The translations under genes and the position numbers were made by a program. Shown here piece by piece: positions 1 to 6,053 of a stretch of DNA of 9,627 nt. The DNA lies in assembly GCA_031394045.1 (NCBI GenBank), contig JANMWN010000026.1, forward strand, positions 1 to 9,627, given 5' to 3'. Under the pieces are notes generated by a model. That model did no database searches. It saw only the letters and a list, made by a program, of their open reading frames with translations, and was not told the DNA's origin. Every line of letters begins with the position of its first letter. Within the stretch, counting starts at the first letter, position 1. Origin of the DNA: JANYIP01 sp031394045. Its GTDB lineage: Bacteria > Actinomycetota > Actinomycetes > Prado026.

Positions 1-66
1 CGCCGAAGGGGCCAGCGCGGTGATCGACATACCCAGACCCTAGATCACCCCACCGACAAGAAGTCG
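1..66 (-). other. Possible remnant or 5' end of a membrane-protein gene leaving the left edge
   Basis: Read on the minus strand this stretch gives RLLVGGVI, a TAG stop at 42-40, then GLGMSITALAPSA running off the edge. The Gly/Leu-rich pattern across the stop resembles a transmembrane segment of a major facilitator-type permease, so it may be a fragment of a broken permease. Alternatively the ATG at 30-28, with AGGG seven bases upstream, could be the true start of a gene lying outside the window. Only about ten residues follow that ATG, so neither reading can be established; the resemblance is pattern recognition, not homology. Confidence 0.15.
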
Positions 67-75
67 TTGTCCACA
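67..75 (+). promoter_or_regulatory. DnaA box 1 (TTGTCCACA)
   Basis: Exact match to the TTGTCCACA form of the DnaA box usual in high-GC Gram-positives. It sits in a 13-base identical repeat (64-76 and 127-139, TCGTTGTCCACAA) whose copies are 63 bases apart, close to six helical turns. No other exact box was found in the rest of the window by eye. Whether DnaA binds here is inference. Confidence 0.5.
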
Positions 76-129
76 AACACTTCTTGGCACGAATTCCCGT
101 AGCAGGCACCTCCGACAGAACCATGATCG

Positions 130-138
130 TTGTCCACA
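130..138 (+). promoter_or_regulatory. DnaA box 2 (TTGTCCACA)
   Basis: Second exact TTGTCCACA, in the same orientation as the box at 67-75 and within the same 13-base repeat. It faces the inverted box at 148-156 across a 9-base spacer, so this pair could also form a short imperfect hairpin. Confidence 0.5.
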
Positions 139-147
139 ACCAACAGC

Positions 148-156
148 TGTGGATAA
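148..156 (-). promoter_or_regulatory. DnaA box 3 (TTATCCACA), inverted
   Basis: The minus strand reads TTATCCACA, the Escherichia coli consensus box. It lies two bases beyond the last stop codon of the EamA remnant (160-158). With the box at 130-138 it makes an inverted pair with 8 of 9 positions complementary. A transcription-terminator role for that hairpin after the EamA gene is an alternative reading, though there is no T-tract and the stem is not GC-rich. Confidence 0.5.
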
Positions 157-157
157 C

Positions 158-661
158 CTAGAACGTGAGCAGCACGACGCCGACGCCGACGCCGACCACG
201 ATCCTGGCCCGGCCGAACGGCTAATTGAAGAACACGATGGCGAGTCGCCTGTCCCCTTTCGGTCGACCCCCAGCGAACACCAGGCTCAGCAAGCCGAGCG
301 AGATCAGCAGGATCCCCAGCGCGTGCGCCAACGGCAGCGTCTCACCGACCACGAAGGTTGCCACCAGGGCGACCAGCAACGGTGAGATCCCGCGCGCCAG
401 CGGGTACACCTGCCCGAACTCGCCGATGTGGTACGTCAGCATCAGGAGCAGCGTGTAGCCGATGTGCAGCGAGGCCGCCACCACTAGGAACGGCCAGCTC
501 GATCGGGCCGGCGCCGGTACGAACGCCAGCGCGACCAGCGCGCAGGCGGTCTCGGCCAGGCCGAGCAGCGCGAACCCGACGAGCCGGTCGGTGATCGCGT
601 GCGCGATGGCGTTCCAGCTGGCGTGCAGCAGCGCGGCGAGCAGGACCGCGGCGACAACCAT
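158..661 (-). pseudogene. EamA/DMT-family transporter, internally deleted
   Basis: From ATG 661 an open frame of 146 residues gives five hydrophobic helices and the family's early motif LLHASWNA (residues 10-17), plus the loop YPLARGISPLLVAL that is typical of EamA half-domains. Intact drug/metabolite exporters have two such halves, ten helices and about 280-300 residues. Here the frame stops at TAG 223-221 after AIVFFN, but the same frame continues as PFGRARIVVGVGVGVVLLTF and a second TAG at 160-158. That peptide looks like the C-terminal tail of the same family, where FFxE(R/P)FGRARI commonly precedes the last helix. I infer that a deletion of roughly 130 residues joined the two VFF-like sites, and that a Glu codon became TAG. 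The ATG is 11 bases after the stop of the upstream membrane SpdSyn-like gene, so the two were probably co-transcribed. No clear ribosome binding site is visible. A five-helix half-transporter that still works as a dimer is possible but less likely given the remnant tail. Confidence 0.75.
176..196 (+). repeat. GACGCC hexanucleotide tandem repeat
   Basis: Three and a half copies of a GACGCC unit lie inside the C-terminal remnant of the EamA pseudogene. On the minus strand they encode GVGVGV. Replication slippage after loss of selection would explain this, but a Gly/Val-rich helix is also ordinary in this family. Confidence 0.5.
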
Positions 662-672
662 GACGGGTCAGG

Positions 673-2646
673 CTAGGCCGGCACCGGTACCGCAACCTTG
701 GGCAGCAGCAGGAACGCACCGGCGTAGAGCAGGGCGGCGATCACGAGCAGGGCCTGGTAGCCGACGATGAGCGAGACGTACTCCAGGCAGCCGCCGATCA
801 TCGCGCCGAGCAGGTTGGCCCCGAAGGCCGAGGTCGCGTCAGCGGTCTCGGTGAAGCGCCGGGCGAAGACCAGGTTGGCAAAAAAGATCGGCAGGAACGC
901 CAGCACCACGGCGACCAGCCCACGCGGGATCACGGGCAGCCCGAGCAGGGCACCGGGCGGGACGACTGCATCGAGGACCAGCGACCCGCCGAGCAGGAGG
1001 TAGACGACACGCAGCGGTGGCGGCGTCTTCCAGCGTCTGGTCACCTCGACGGCGAGCAGCACGATGAGCAGCACCCCCGCGAAGACGACCGCGTTCACCA
1101 CCCACGTCGTGCCGAACAGCAGCGCGAACCCGGTGATGCTCCTCGTCTCCAGCAGCAGGAACGCAGCACCGAGCAGGAACAGGTCGCCGTACGGGCGCAT
1201 CCGTCGCAGCGGTCCGCCCACGAGCCGTACCGCCAGCAGGCTGATCAGCAGGATCCCGCCGAGGGTCAGCAGGTAGAACCCGGGGATCGAGTGCCCGAGC
1301 AGGTAGACGAACGGGCGGTCGTCGGTCGCCGGCGTGGGGCCGGCGGGCACCACGTCGGACGCGCACTTCTGGTCGGCCGGCGTCACACCGGCGGTGATGA
1401 CGGCCTGCACGGCACCCATCAGGTCGACGCACGGGTCGTGACCGAACGCCTCCGAGACGGTACGGGCGAGCCGCCCGACCAGCCAGTCCTCGCGGTAGAA
1501 GTTGTACATCGCGAACGCGCCACCGGGGGCCAGGTGGGCGTGAACGGACTCCATGGCCTGCAAGGTGAACAGGTAGCTCTCCAGCCGCAACGAGCTCGCG
1601 CCCGCGACCAACGTCAGCGAGTCCGGCAGCGCGAAGATGATGAGGTCGAACTTCTGGTCGCTGCGCTCGAGGAACGCGCGCCCGTCATCGATGTGCACGA
1701 ACACCCGCGGGTCGCTGTACGGCAGGTCGGGGTGCCGCTGGGCGCCGATCTGCTGCAGTCGCGGATCGATCTCGACGGCGTCCACGCGCGTGGCTCCACG
1801 GGACAGCGCGAGAGCCACGTCGGTGCCCGTGCCGGCACCCACGATCAGGACGCGTCCGGTGGTCGGACGGCTCTTGCGCTCGTACGGGAGGCCGTACTGC
1901 GGCTCGAGCTTGGCCTTGGTCTCCGCGTCCATCGCCGCCTGGTGGGGGACGCCGTTGACCGACACGGTCACCACCCGGTTGCCGTCGACCGTCTTCTCGG
2001 CCGTGGAGATCTTGTAGTAGGGGGACCAGCTGATCCCCGCGCCCATCGACTCCACGGTCAGCATGGCGACCAGGCCGATGACGGGGATGCCGACGATGAA
2101 GGCCCGTCGGCGCGAGCCGAGCAGGACGACGATCAGCACGCCGACGATGGCGCCCCACGCCAGCGACGGCGCCCGCAGGAACGACAGGAGCGTGAACGAC
2201 GCGATTCCGGCGAGGCTGCCGAGCAGGTCGAGCCGGTAGGCCTCGAGACGGGGCAGCTCCAGGAAGCAGCGCCCCACCATCTCGCCGGGCCCGGCCATGA
2301 TCACCGCGACGCCGATGAAGATGACCGGCAGCGCGACCCACGGCGGCGGCCCGGTGGTCGACAGCGAGGTGAAGAAGATCAGGTCAGAACCCTTGCGGTC
2401 CACCGAGATCGGGAAGGTGAGCACCGCGGCGACCAGCAGCGCCAGCGCCGCCGGGAAGTACAGCGGCGCGCGCTGGGTCTGGCTGGTACGCAGGAAGCCG
2501 AGGCCGACCCCGAGGAACGAGCCGAGCAGCACGAAGTTCGAGAAGTACCCGAGGTGCACGATGTTGGAGGCCGTCCAACGGATCAGCGCCAGCTCAAGGA
2601 AGAGCATCAGCGCACTGGACAGCAGCAACCGCACCCGAATGGTCAT
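673..2646 (-). CDS. Membrane-embedded spermidine synthase-like protein
   Basis: A 657-residue integral membrane protein. Residues 1-200 hold about six or seven hydrophobic helices, 263-420 a Rossmann-type methyltransferase/aminopropyltransferase fold, and 447-650 another six or seven helices. Nucleotide-site landmarks are VLIVGAGTGTDV (266-277), the acidic end of strand two VEIDP (291-295), and DDGRAFL (320-326). This matches the group annotated as fused or transmembrane spermidine synthases. The strand-four motif reads FDLIIFALPD (333-342), whereas true spermidine synthases have an Asp three residues before the Pro-Asp-like end (DSxDP). Ala339 sits where the catalytic Asp is expected, so polyamine synthesis is doubtful and the substrate is unknown. 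The start MTIRVRLLL at 2646 is chosen because the helices begin there. The frame stays open up to 2913, but that extension is Thr/Arg-rich and overlaps the protease remnant. The ribosome binding site is weak (GAGAGA). A hairpin lies upstream, and the EamA remnant follows at 11 bases. Confidence 0.85.
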   Translation of the reverse strand: MTIRVRLLLSSALMLFLELALIRWTASNIVHLGYFSNFVLLGSFLGVGLGFLRTSQTQRAPLYFPAALALLVAAVLTFPISVDRKGSDLIFFTSLSTTGPPPWVALPVIFIGVAVIMAGPGEMVGRCFLELPRLEAYRLDLLGSLAGIASFTLLSFLRAPSLAWGAIVGVLIVVLLGSRRRAFIVGIPVIGLVAMLTVESMGAGISWSPYYKISTAEKTVDGNRVVTVSVNGVPHQAAMDAETKAKLEPQYGLPYERKSRPTTGRVLIVGAGTGTDVALALSRGATRVDAVEIDPRLQQIGAQRHPDLPYSDPRVFVHIDDGRAFLERSDQKFDLIIFALPDSLTLVAGASSLRLESYLFTLQAMESVHAHLAPGGAFAMYNFYREDWLVGRLARTVSEAFGHDPCVDLMGAVQAVITAGVTPADQKCASDVVPAGPTPATDDRPFVYLLGHSIPGFYLLTLGGILLISLLAVRLVGGPLRRMRPYGDLFLLGAAFLLLETRSITGFALLFGTTWVVNAVVFAGVLLIVLLAVEVTRRWKTPPPLRVVYLLLGGSLVLDAVVPPGALLGLPVIPRGLVAVVLAFLPIFFANLVFARRFTETADATSAFGANLLGAMIGGCLEYVSLIVGYQALLVIAALLYAGAFLLLPKVAVPVPA

Positions 2647-2668
2647 CCGCGCAGTCTCTCGCGCCGCA

Positions 2669-2704
2669 GACCAAAGGCCGGGAGCGACTCCCCGGCCCTT
2701 GGTC
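2669..2704 (-). terminator. GC-rich hairpin after the protease remnant
   Basis: Bases 2669-2682 pair with 2691-2704 in a 14-bp stem with one A-C mismatch around an 8-base loop (2683-2690). The arms read GACCAAAGGCCGGG and CCCGGCCCTTGGTC. It lies 55 bases past the stop of the S53 protease remnant and just ahead of the SpdSyn-like gene. I read it as an intrinsic terminator for the protease gene. There is no T-tract on the minus side, which is common in high-GC actinobacteria. It could instead act in the 5' leader of the downstream gene. Confidence 0.6.
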
Positions 2705-2711
2705 CGCTTCG

Positions 2712-2747
2712 TGCAGGTTGTACGAGTGGTGCAGGTCGTGCAGGTGA
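2712..2747. repeat. Short 9-bp-period repeat (TGCAGGT)
   Basis: TGCAGGT occurs at 2712, 2730 and 2739, all in one 9-base register, with a diverged unit at 2721-2729. It lies between the protease stop and the hairpin. It may be a slippage product or a tandem protein-binding site; nothing else supports a function. Confidence 0.4.
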
Positions 2748-2758
2748 CGCTAGTGGCC

Positions 2759-3844
2759 CTACTGACCGAGCCCGAAGACAAACCAAGCACCGTTCGGGGT
2801 ACCGACGCCAGTGACGTCGTCATAGCCCTTCTGGTACCACGGCTGGGCGAACAGCTGGCTGGTTTCCGCCACCTGCGCCGTAGATGTGGTTGCCCGGAGG
2901 TGCCGGGTCCCACCTTGCCGTTGGTCAGGACGCTCTTGGAGGTCCCCAGCCGGTCTCGAACTGGTAGTTGTTGTTCTTGCCGATGCCGATGCTGGTGCCA
3001 CCGACGCCGGTGATCCAGGGGTCGGACGACGGGTAGTCGACGACGCGCGATCCGCTGTTGTCGACCTCGTCGCCGTTGTCACCGGACGAGAAGTAGATGC
3101 CGATGCCCTGAGCGGCCGCCTGGAGGAAGGTCTGCTTGTACGCATTGAGCAGCGCTCCCTGCGTGGCCGGGTCCGGCTCGCCGAGCCCGTCCCACGAGTT
3201 GGTGATGATCTGCGCGCGGTGGTGGTCAACAATGTCGTTGATCGACGCGAGCAGGTCTGGGTCGTCGCAGCTGCGCACGCCCGAGCAGACGATGTTTCGC
3301 GCCGGGAGCCATGTCGTGCACAGCCTCGATGTCGAGCGTCTCCTCGCCGTACCCGCCGTTCTCGCCGCAGAGATCACCGTTGATCTTGTCCCAGTTCCCG
3401 TAGCGGTACGGCTTGGGCGTGACCTGGGTGAACTGGCCCGGGACGTACCCGCAGGTCGCGTACGGAAGCTTGCTGCCGTAGGCGCCGGGCAGGGTCGTGG
3501 CGATCTTCTGGCCGTAGTACGCCGAGCAGGGCCGGCCGTTCACGAACGCGTCGGGCGTCGGAGCCCCGCCGAGCTTGGTGCCGAATGCACGCTCGGCCTG
3601 GGCCACGGTGCCGATCACGACGACCCAGCGGTGGTTGTCAGGAACCTCGGACACCGATGAGCTCGACCTTGGTTGCTGCCGAGACCGAGCCGTGAGCCGC
3701 TGAGGCCTTGGCCCACGACGGCACACTGCCGGCGAGAGCGACTGATGGAGTATCTGACGATGCTGATGACGGGACGGCGACAGCGGCCAGACCGAGCGCA
3801 GCCACGGCGATGCCGACGGCTCCCCGTGCGTACGTACGACGCAT
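2759..3844 (-). pseudogene. Sedolisin-type (S53) secreted serine-carboxyl protease, decayed
   Basis: The protein starts at ATG 3844, nine bases downstream of the start of AGGAG (3853-3849), with a Sec-type signal (MRRTYARG, a hydrophobic Ala/Val run, then SSASS) and the beginning of an activation prodomain. The frame then changes near 3649-3664, where ATKVE runs straight into VSEVPDNHRWV; family members have some 60-70 prodomain residues between these points. EETLD (3345-3331) supplies the catalytic Glu and Asp, and SSGDNGD the oxyanion Asp (3080-3078). An extra A at 3295-3297 breaks the frame. A missing base near 2944, an extra one near 2913 and an extra A at 2863-2865 break it again. After FAQPWYQKG the sequence jumps at about 2824/2825 to YDDVTGVGTPNG, the C-terminal calcium-site motif, so the expected Ser-bearing segment (SGTS-type) is absent. 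About 362 codons remain, against roughly 550-650 in intact relatives. Repairing the single-base shifts would not restore an enzyme. Sequencing error could explain the 1-base shifts but not the missing blocks. Confidence 0.85.
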
Positions 3845-4135
3845 GACTCTCCTAGGGATGGTGGAGGCCAGTGGTGTGCCCTCTTGGCACGCGCCCAGGT
3901 CAAGGTGGCCGCTCGTGGTGCTTACGTCAAGCATTTCGGGACGATCCACGGACAACCTGTCCAAACCGTCACCGATTGCTCGCCGACTAGGCCGTTTCAG
4001 TGAACGATCTGTCGCTGCCTCGTCCAAGCGTCGCATCGGGATCGTCCGTTCGGCTTGTATCGGGGCCGAGACCTGCCCAGGCCGGAAGTCGTGGGTTAAC
4101 GTATTCCTACTAAACCAGTGGGAAAGGAAGAAATA
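3845..4135. other. Divergent intergenic region between protease remnant and sulfate operon
   Basis: These 291 bases carry the leaders of two divergent units. On the minus side are the AGGAG site of the protease (3849-3853) and a 7-bp hairpin, GTGTGCC/GGCACGC, at 3874-3892. A perfect GGACA/TGTCC inverted repeat sits at 3950-3962. On the plus side TAACGT (4097-4102) fits an actinobacterial -10 pattern, but no good -35 stands at the right distance. I see no RNA gene, no Cys-rich leader peptide and no recognisable riboswitch. Confidence 0.5.
4104..4124. promoter_or_regulatory. Candidate operator of the sulfate operon
   Basis: TTCCTACT (4104-4111) and AGTGGGAA (4117-4124) are inverted repeats matching at 7 of 8 positions around a 5-base centre, AAACC. 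The palindrome lies directly downstream of a possible -10 (4097-4102), and its last base touches the ribosome binding site, the place where a bound repressor would block transcription or initiation. The TTCC...GGAA outline is reminiscent of sites for Rrf2-type cysteine-metabolism repressors such as CymR, but assigning a regulator is speculation. Confidence 0.45.
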
Positions 4136-5158
4136 ATGAAGCTCCGACACCTCGTCGCTGCCACGGCTGCAGTGTCCGCGGGAGCACTCATGCTCTCCGC
4201 GTGCGGAACCGGTTCGACGAGCGCCGGCTCCGGCGGCTCAGGTGAGCAGGTCAAGCTGGCGCTGGTCGCCTACTCGACCCCGCAGGCTGCCTACGCAAAG
4301 ATCATCAAGGCCTTCCAGGCCACGGACGCGGGCAAGAACATCACGTTCACCCAGTCGTACGGAGCTTCCGGCGACCAGAGCCGCGCGGTTGCCGCCGGCC
4401 TGGACGCAGACGTCGTCAACTTCGCGCTCGAGCCGGACATCACCCGGCTGGTCAAGGCGAACCTCGTCGCGGCCGACTGGAACGCGGACCAGTACAAGGG
4501 GATGATCACCAAGTCCGTCGTCGTCATCGGCGTACGCAAGGGCAACCCCAAGAACATCAAGACGTGGACCGACCTGACGGCACCAGGCGTCCAGGTCATC
4601 ACCGCCAACCCGTTCACGTCGGGCGGCGCGCGCTGGAACGTCATGGCGGCGTACGGCGCGGTCAGCGCAAAGGGAACCGACAAGCAGGCCGGCGTGGACT
4701 ACCTGCACGCACTGTTCAAGAACGTCCCCGTCCAGGACGACAGCGCCCGCAAGGCCCTGCAGACCTTCACCGGCGGCAAGGGCGACGCGTTCCTGTCGTA
4801 CGAGAACGAGGCGATCTTCGCGCAGGCCAACGGGCAGTCGATCGACTACGTGGTGCCCGACTCGACGATCCTGATCGAGAACCCGGCCGCCGTCACCTCG
4901 ACGAGCAAGCACCCGAAGGAAGCCAAGGAGTTCCTCGACTTCCTCAAGACTGCGACCGCTCAGCAGATCTTCGCGGGCTCGGGCTACCGTCCCGTGCTGG
5001 CCGGGATCGCCGATGGCAAGTTCCCGACCCCGTCGGGGCTGTTCACCATCGCTGACCTGGGTGGTTGGACCGACGTGACCAAGGAGTTCTTCGACACGAA
5101 GACCGGCGTCATGGCCGACGTGGAGAAGTCGATCGGCGTGACCGTTGCCGCCAAGTAG
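4136..5158 (+). CDS. subI: Sulfate ABC transporter substrate-binding lipoprotein
   Basis: A 340-residue extracytoplasmic binding protein that captures sulfate (and probably thiosulfate) and hands it to the CysT/CysW channel. The N-terminus has Lys/Arg, a hydrophobic run and the lipobox LSAC with Cys23 as the lipid-anchored residue, then a Gly/Ser linker. Family signatures are SYGASGDQSRAV (74-85) and NPFTSGGARWN (158-168), close to the NPKTSGGAR motif of sulfate-binding proteins, with Phe in place of Lys. Length is usual for the family. The start at ATG 4136 is preceded by AAGGAAG (4124-4130) at 5 bases. A GTG at 4118 in the same frame would put the ribosome binding site inside the gene and is rejected. 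It is first in a four-gene operon; the next gene starts 10 bases after its stop. Related names are sbp and cysP; molybdate or phosphate binding is unlikely given the motifs and the neighbours. Confidence 0.93.
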   Translation: MKLRHLVAATAAVSAGALMLSACGTGSTSAGSGGSGEQVKLALVAYSTPQAAYAKIIKAFQATDAGKNITFTQSYGASGDQSRAVAAGLDADVVNFALEPDITRLVKANLVAADWNADQYKGMITKSVVVIGVRKGNPKNIKTWTDLTAPGVQVITANPFTSGGARWNVMAAYGAVSAKGTDKQAGVDYLHALFKNVPVQDDSARKALQTFTGGKGDAFLSYENEAIFAQANGQSIDYVVPDSTILIENPAAVTSTSKHPKEAKEFLDFLKTATAQQIFAGSGYRPVLAGIADGKFPTPSGLFTIADLGGWTDVTKEFFDTKTGVMADVEKSIGVTVAAK

Positions 5159-5168
5159 CGCTCCGTCG

Positions 5169-6053
5169 ATGTCCACCTCCGGCGGCGTGGCCGTGGCTGC
5201 TCCCAGAGACGAAGCTGGGGCAGCCACCGCTGCAGCACCCGCCTCCCCGGGCTCGGGCTCGGGACGTGGACGGCCTTCCCTCGGTATCGGCATCGGTATC
5301 GGGCTCGCCACGATCTATCTCAGCCTGATCGTCCTCATTCCTCTCGCAACCGTCATCTGGCGGTCGCGGGAGGACGGCTGGTCCTCGTTCTGGGACTCCA
5401 TCACCGCGCCCGAGGCTCTCTCGGCGCTCAAGCTCACGATCCTGATCTCGATCCTCGTGGCCGCCATCAACCTGGTCATGGGCACCCTGATCGCCTGGGT
5501 GCTCGTCCGGGACTCGTTTCCCGGTAAGAGCGTGGTCGAGATGGTCGTCGACCTGCCGTTCGCGCTGCCGACGATCGTCGCCGGCCTCGTGCTGCTCTCG
5601 CTTTACGGACCGGGCAGCCCGCTGCACGTCAACCTGGCGTACACCCGGACCGGCGTCCTGGTGGCCCTGCTGTTCGTCACGCTGCCCTTCGTGGTGCGTA
5701 CCGTCCAGCCGGTACTGCTCGAGCTCGACCCGCAGATGGAGGAGGCCGCATCCTCGCTGGGCGCGACCAAGTTCACGACGTTCCGTCGGATCATCCTGCC
5801 GAGCCTGCTGCCGGCGATGCTGTCCGGTACGGCGCTCGCGTTCGCTCGATCGATCAGCGAGTTCGGGTCGACGGTGCTCATCTCGGGCAACCTGCCGTTC
5901 CAGACGCAGGTAGCAGCGGTCAACATCTTCGGGCAGATCGAGAGCGACAACACCACGGGTGCGGCGGCGGTCTCGACCGTGCTGCTCGTCGTGGCACTGG
6001 TCGCGCTGATCCTGCTCAGCGTGCTGCAGCGCTGGGGGTCCCGTCGTGGCTAA
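5169..6053 (+). CDS. cysT: Sulfate ABC transporter permease CysT
   Basis: A 294-residue inner-membrane channel subunit. A hydrophilic Ala/Gly/Ser-rich N-terminal tail of about 38 residues precedes the first helix (around 39-64). About six helices follow, with the family stretch DLPFALPTIVAGLVL (128-142). The cytoplasmic EAA loop, EEAASSLGATKFTTFRRI (191-208), is where the ATPase docks. ATG 5169 is chosen because it clears the preceding stop by 10 bases; a TTG at 5145 in the same frame would add eight residues and overlap subI. Neither start has a strong ribosome binding site, so translation is probably coupled to subI. The tail is longer than in enterobacterial CysT (CysU) and contains GSGSGRGRP, then GIGIGIG from a small ATCGG-type repeat. 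Confidence 0.93.
   Translation: MSTSGGVAVAAPRDEAGAATAAAPASPGSGSGRGRPSLGIGIGIGLATIYLSLIVLIPLATVIWRSREDGWSSFWDSITAPEALSALKLTILISILVAAINLVMGTLIAWVLVRDSFPGKSVVEMVVDLPFALPTIVAGLVLLSLYGPGSPLHVNLAYTRTGVLVALLFVTLPFVVRTVQPVLLELDPQMEEAASSLGATKFTTFRRIILPSLLPAMLSGTALAFARSISEFGSTVLISGNLPFQTQVAAVNIFGQIESDNTTGAAAVSTVLLVVALVALILLSVLQRWGSRRG

Noticed and set aside
1291..2814. 507-codon open frame on the plus strand
   Set aside because: It is antisense to the SpdSyn-like gene. Its product is Arg/Asp/Glu/Gln/His-rich with no domain, the usual mirror of a high-GC gene.
2647..2913. N-terminal extension of the SpdSyn-like frame up to 2913
   Set aside because: The added residues are Thr/Cys/Arg-rich low complexity, cover the hairpin and the 9-bp repeat, and overlap the real C-terminal coding of the protease remnant. 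The membrane protein clearly starts at MTIRVRLLL.
3939..4047. 9-bp inverted repeat GGACGATCC / GGATCGTCC spaced 100 bases apart
   Set aside because: A match of this length in about 290 bases is reasonably likely by chance, and neither copy sits at a promoter landmark.
4118..4135. GTG start for subI six codons upstream
   Set aside because: It would place the AAGGAAG ribosome binding site inside the coding region and disrupt the normal lipoprotein signal start.
3845..4135. Cysteine-responsive leader peptide before the sulfate operon
   Set aside because: No short frame with consecutive Cys codons is present between the divergent genes.
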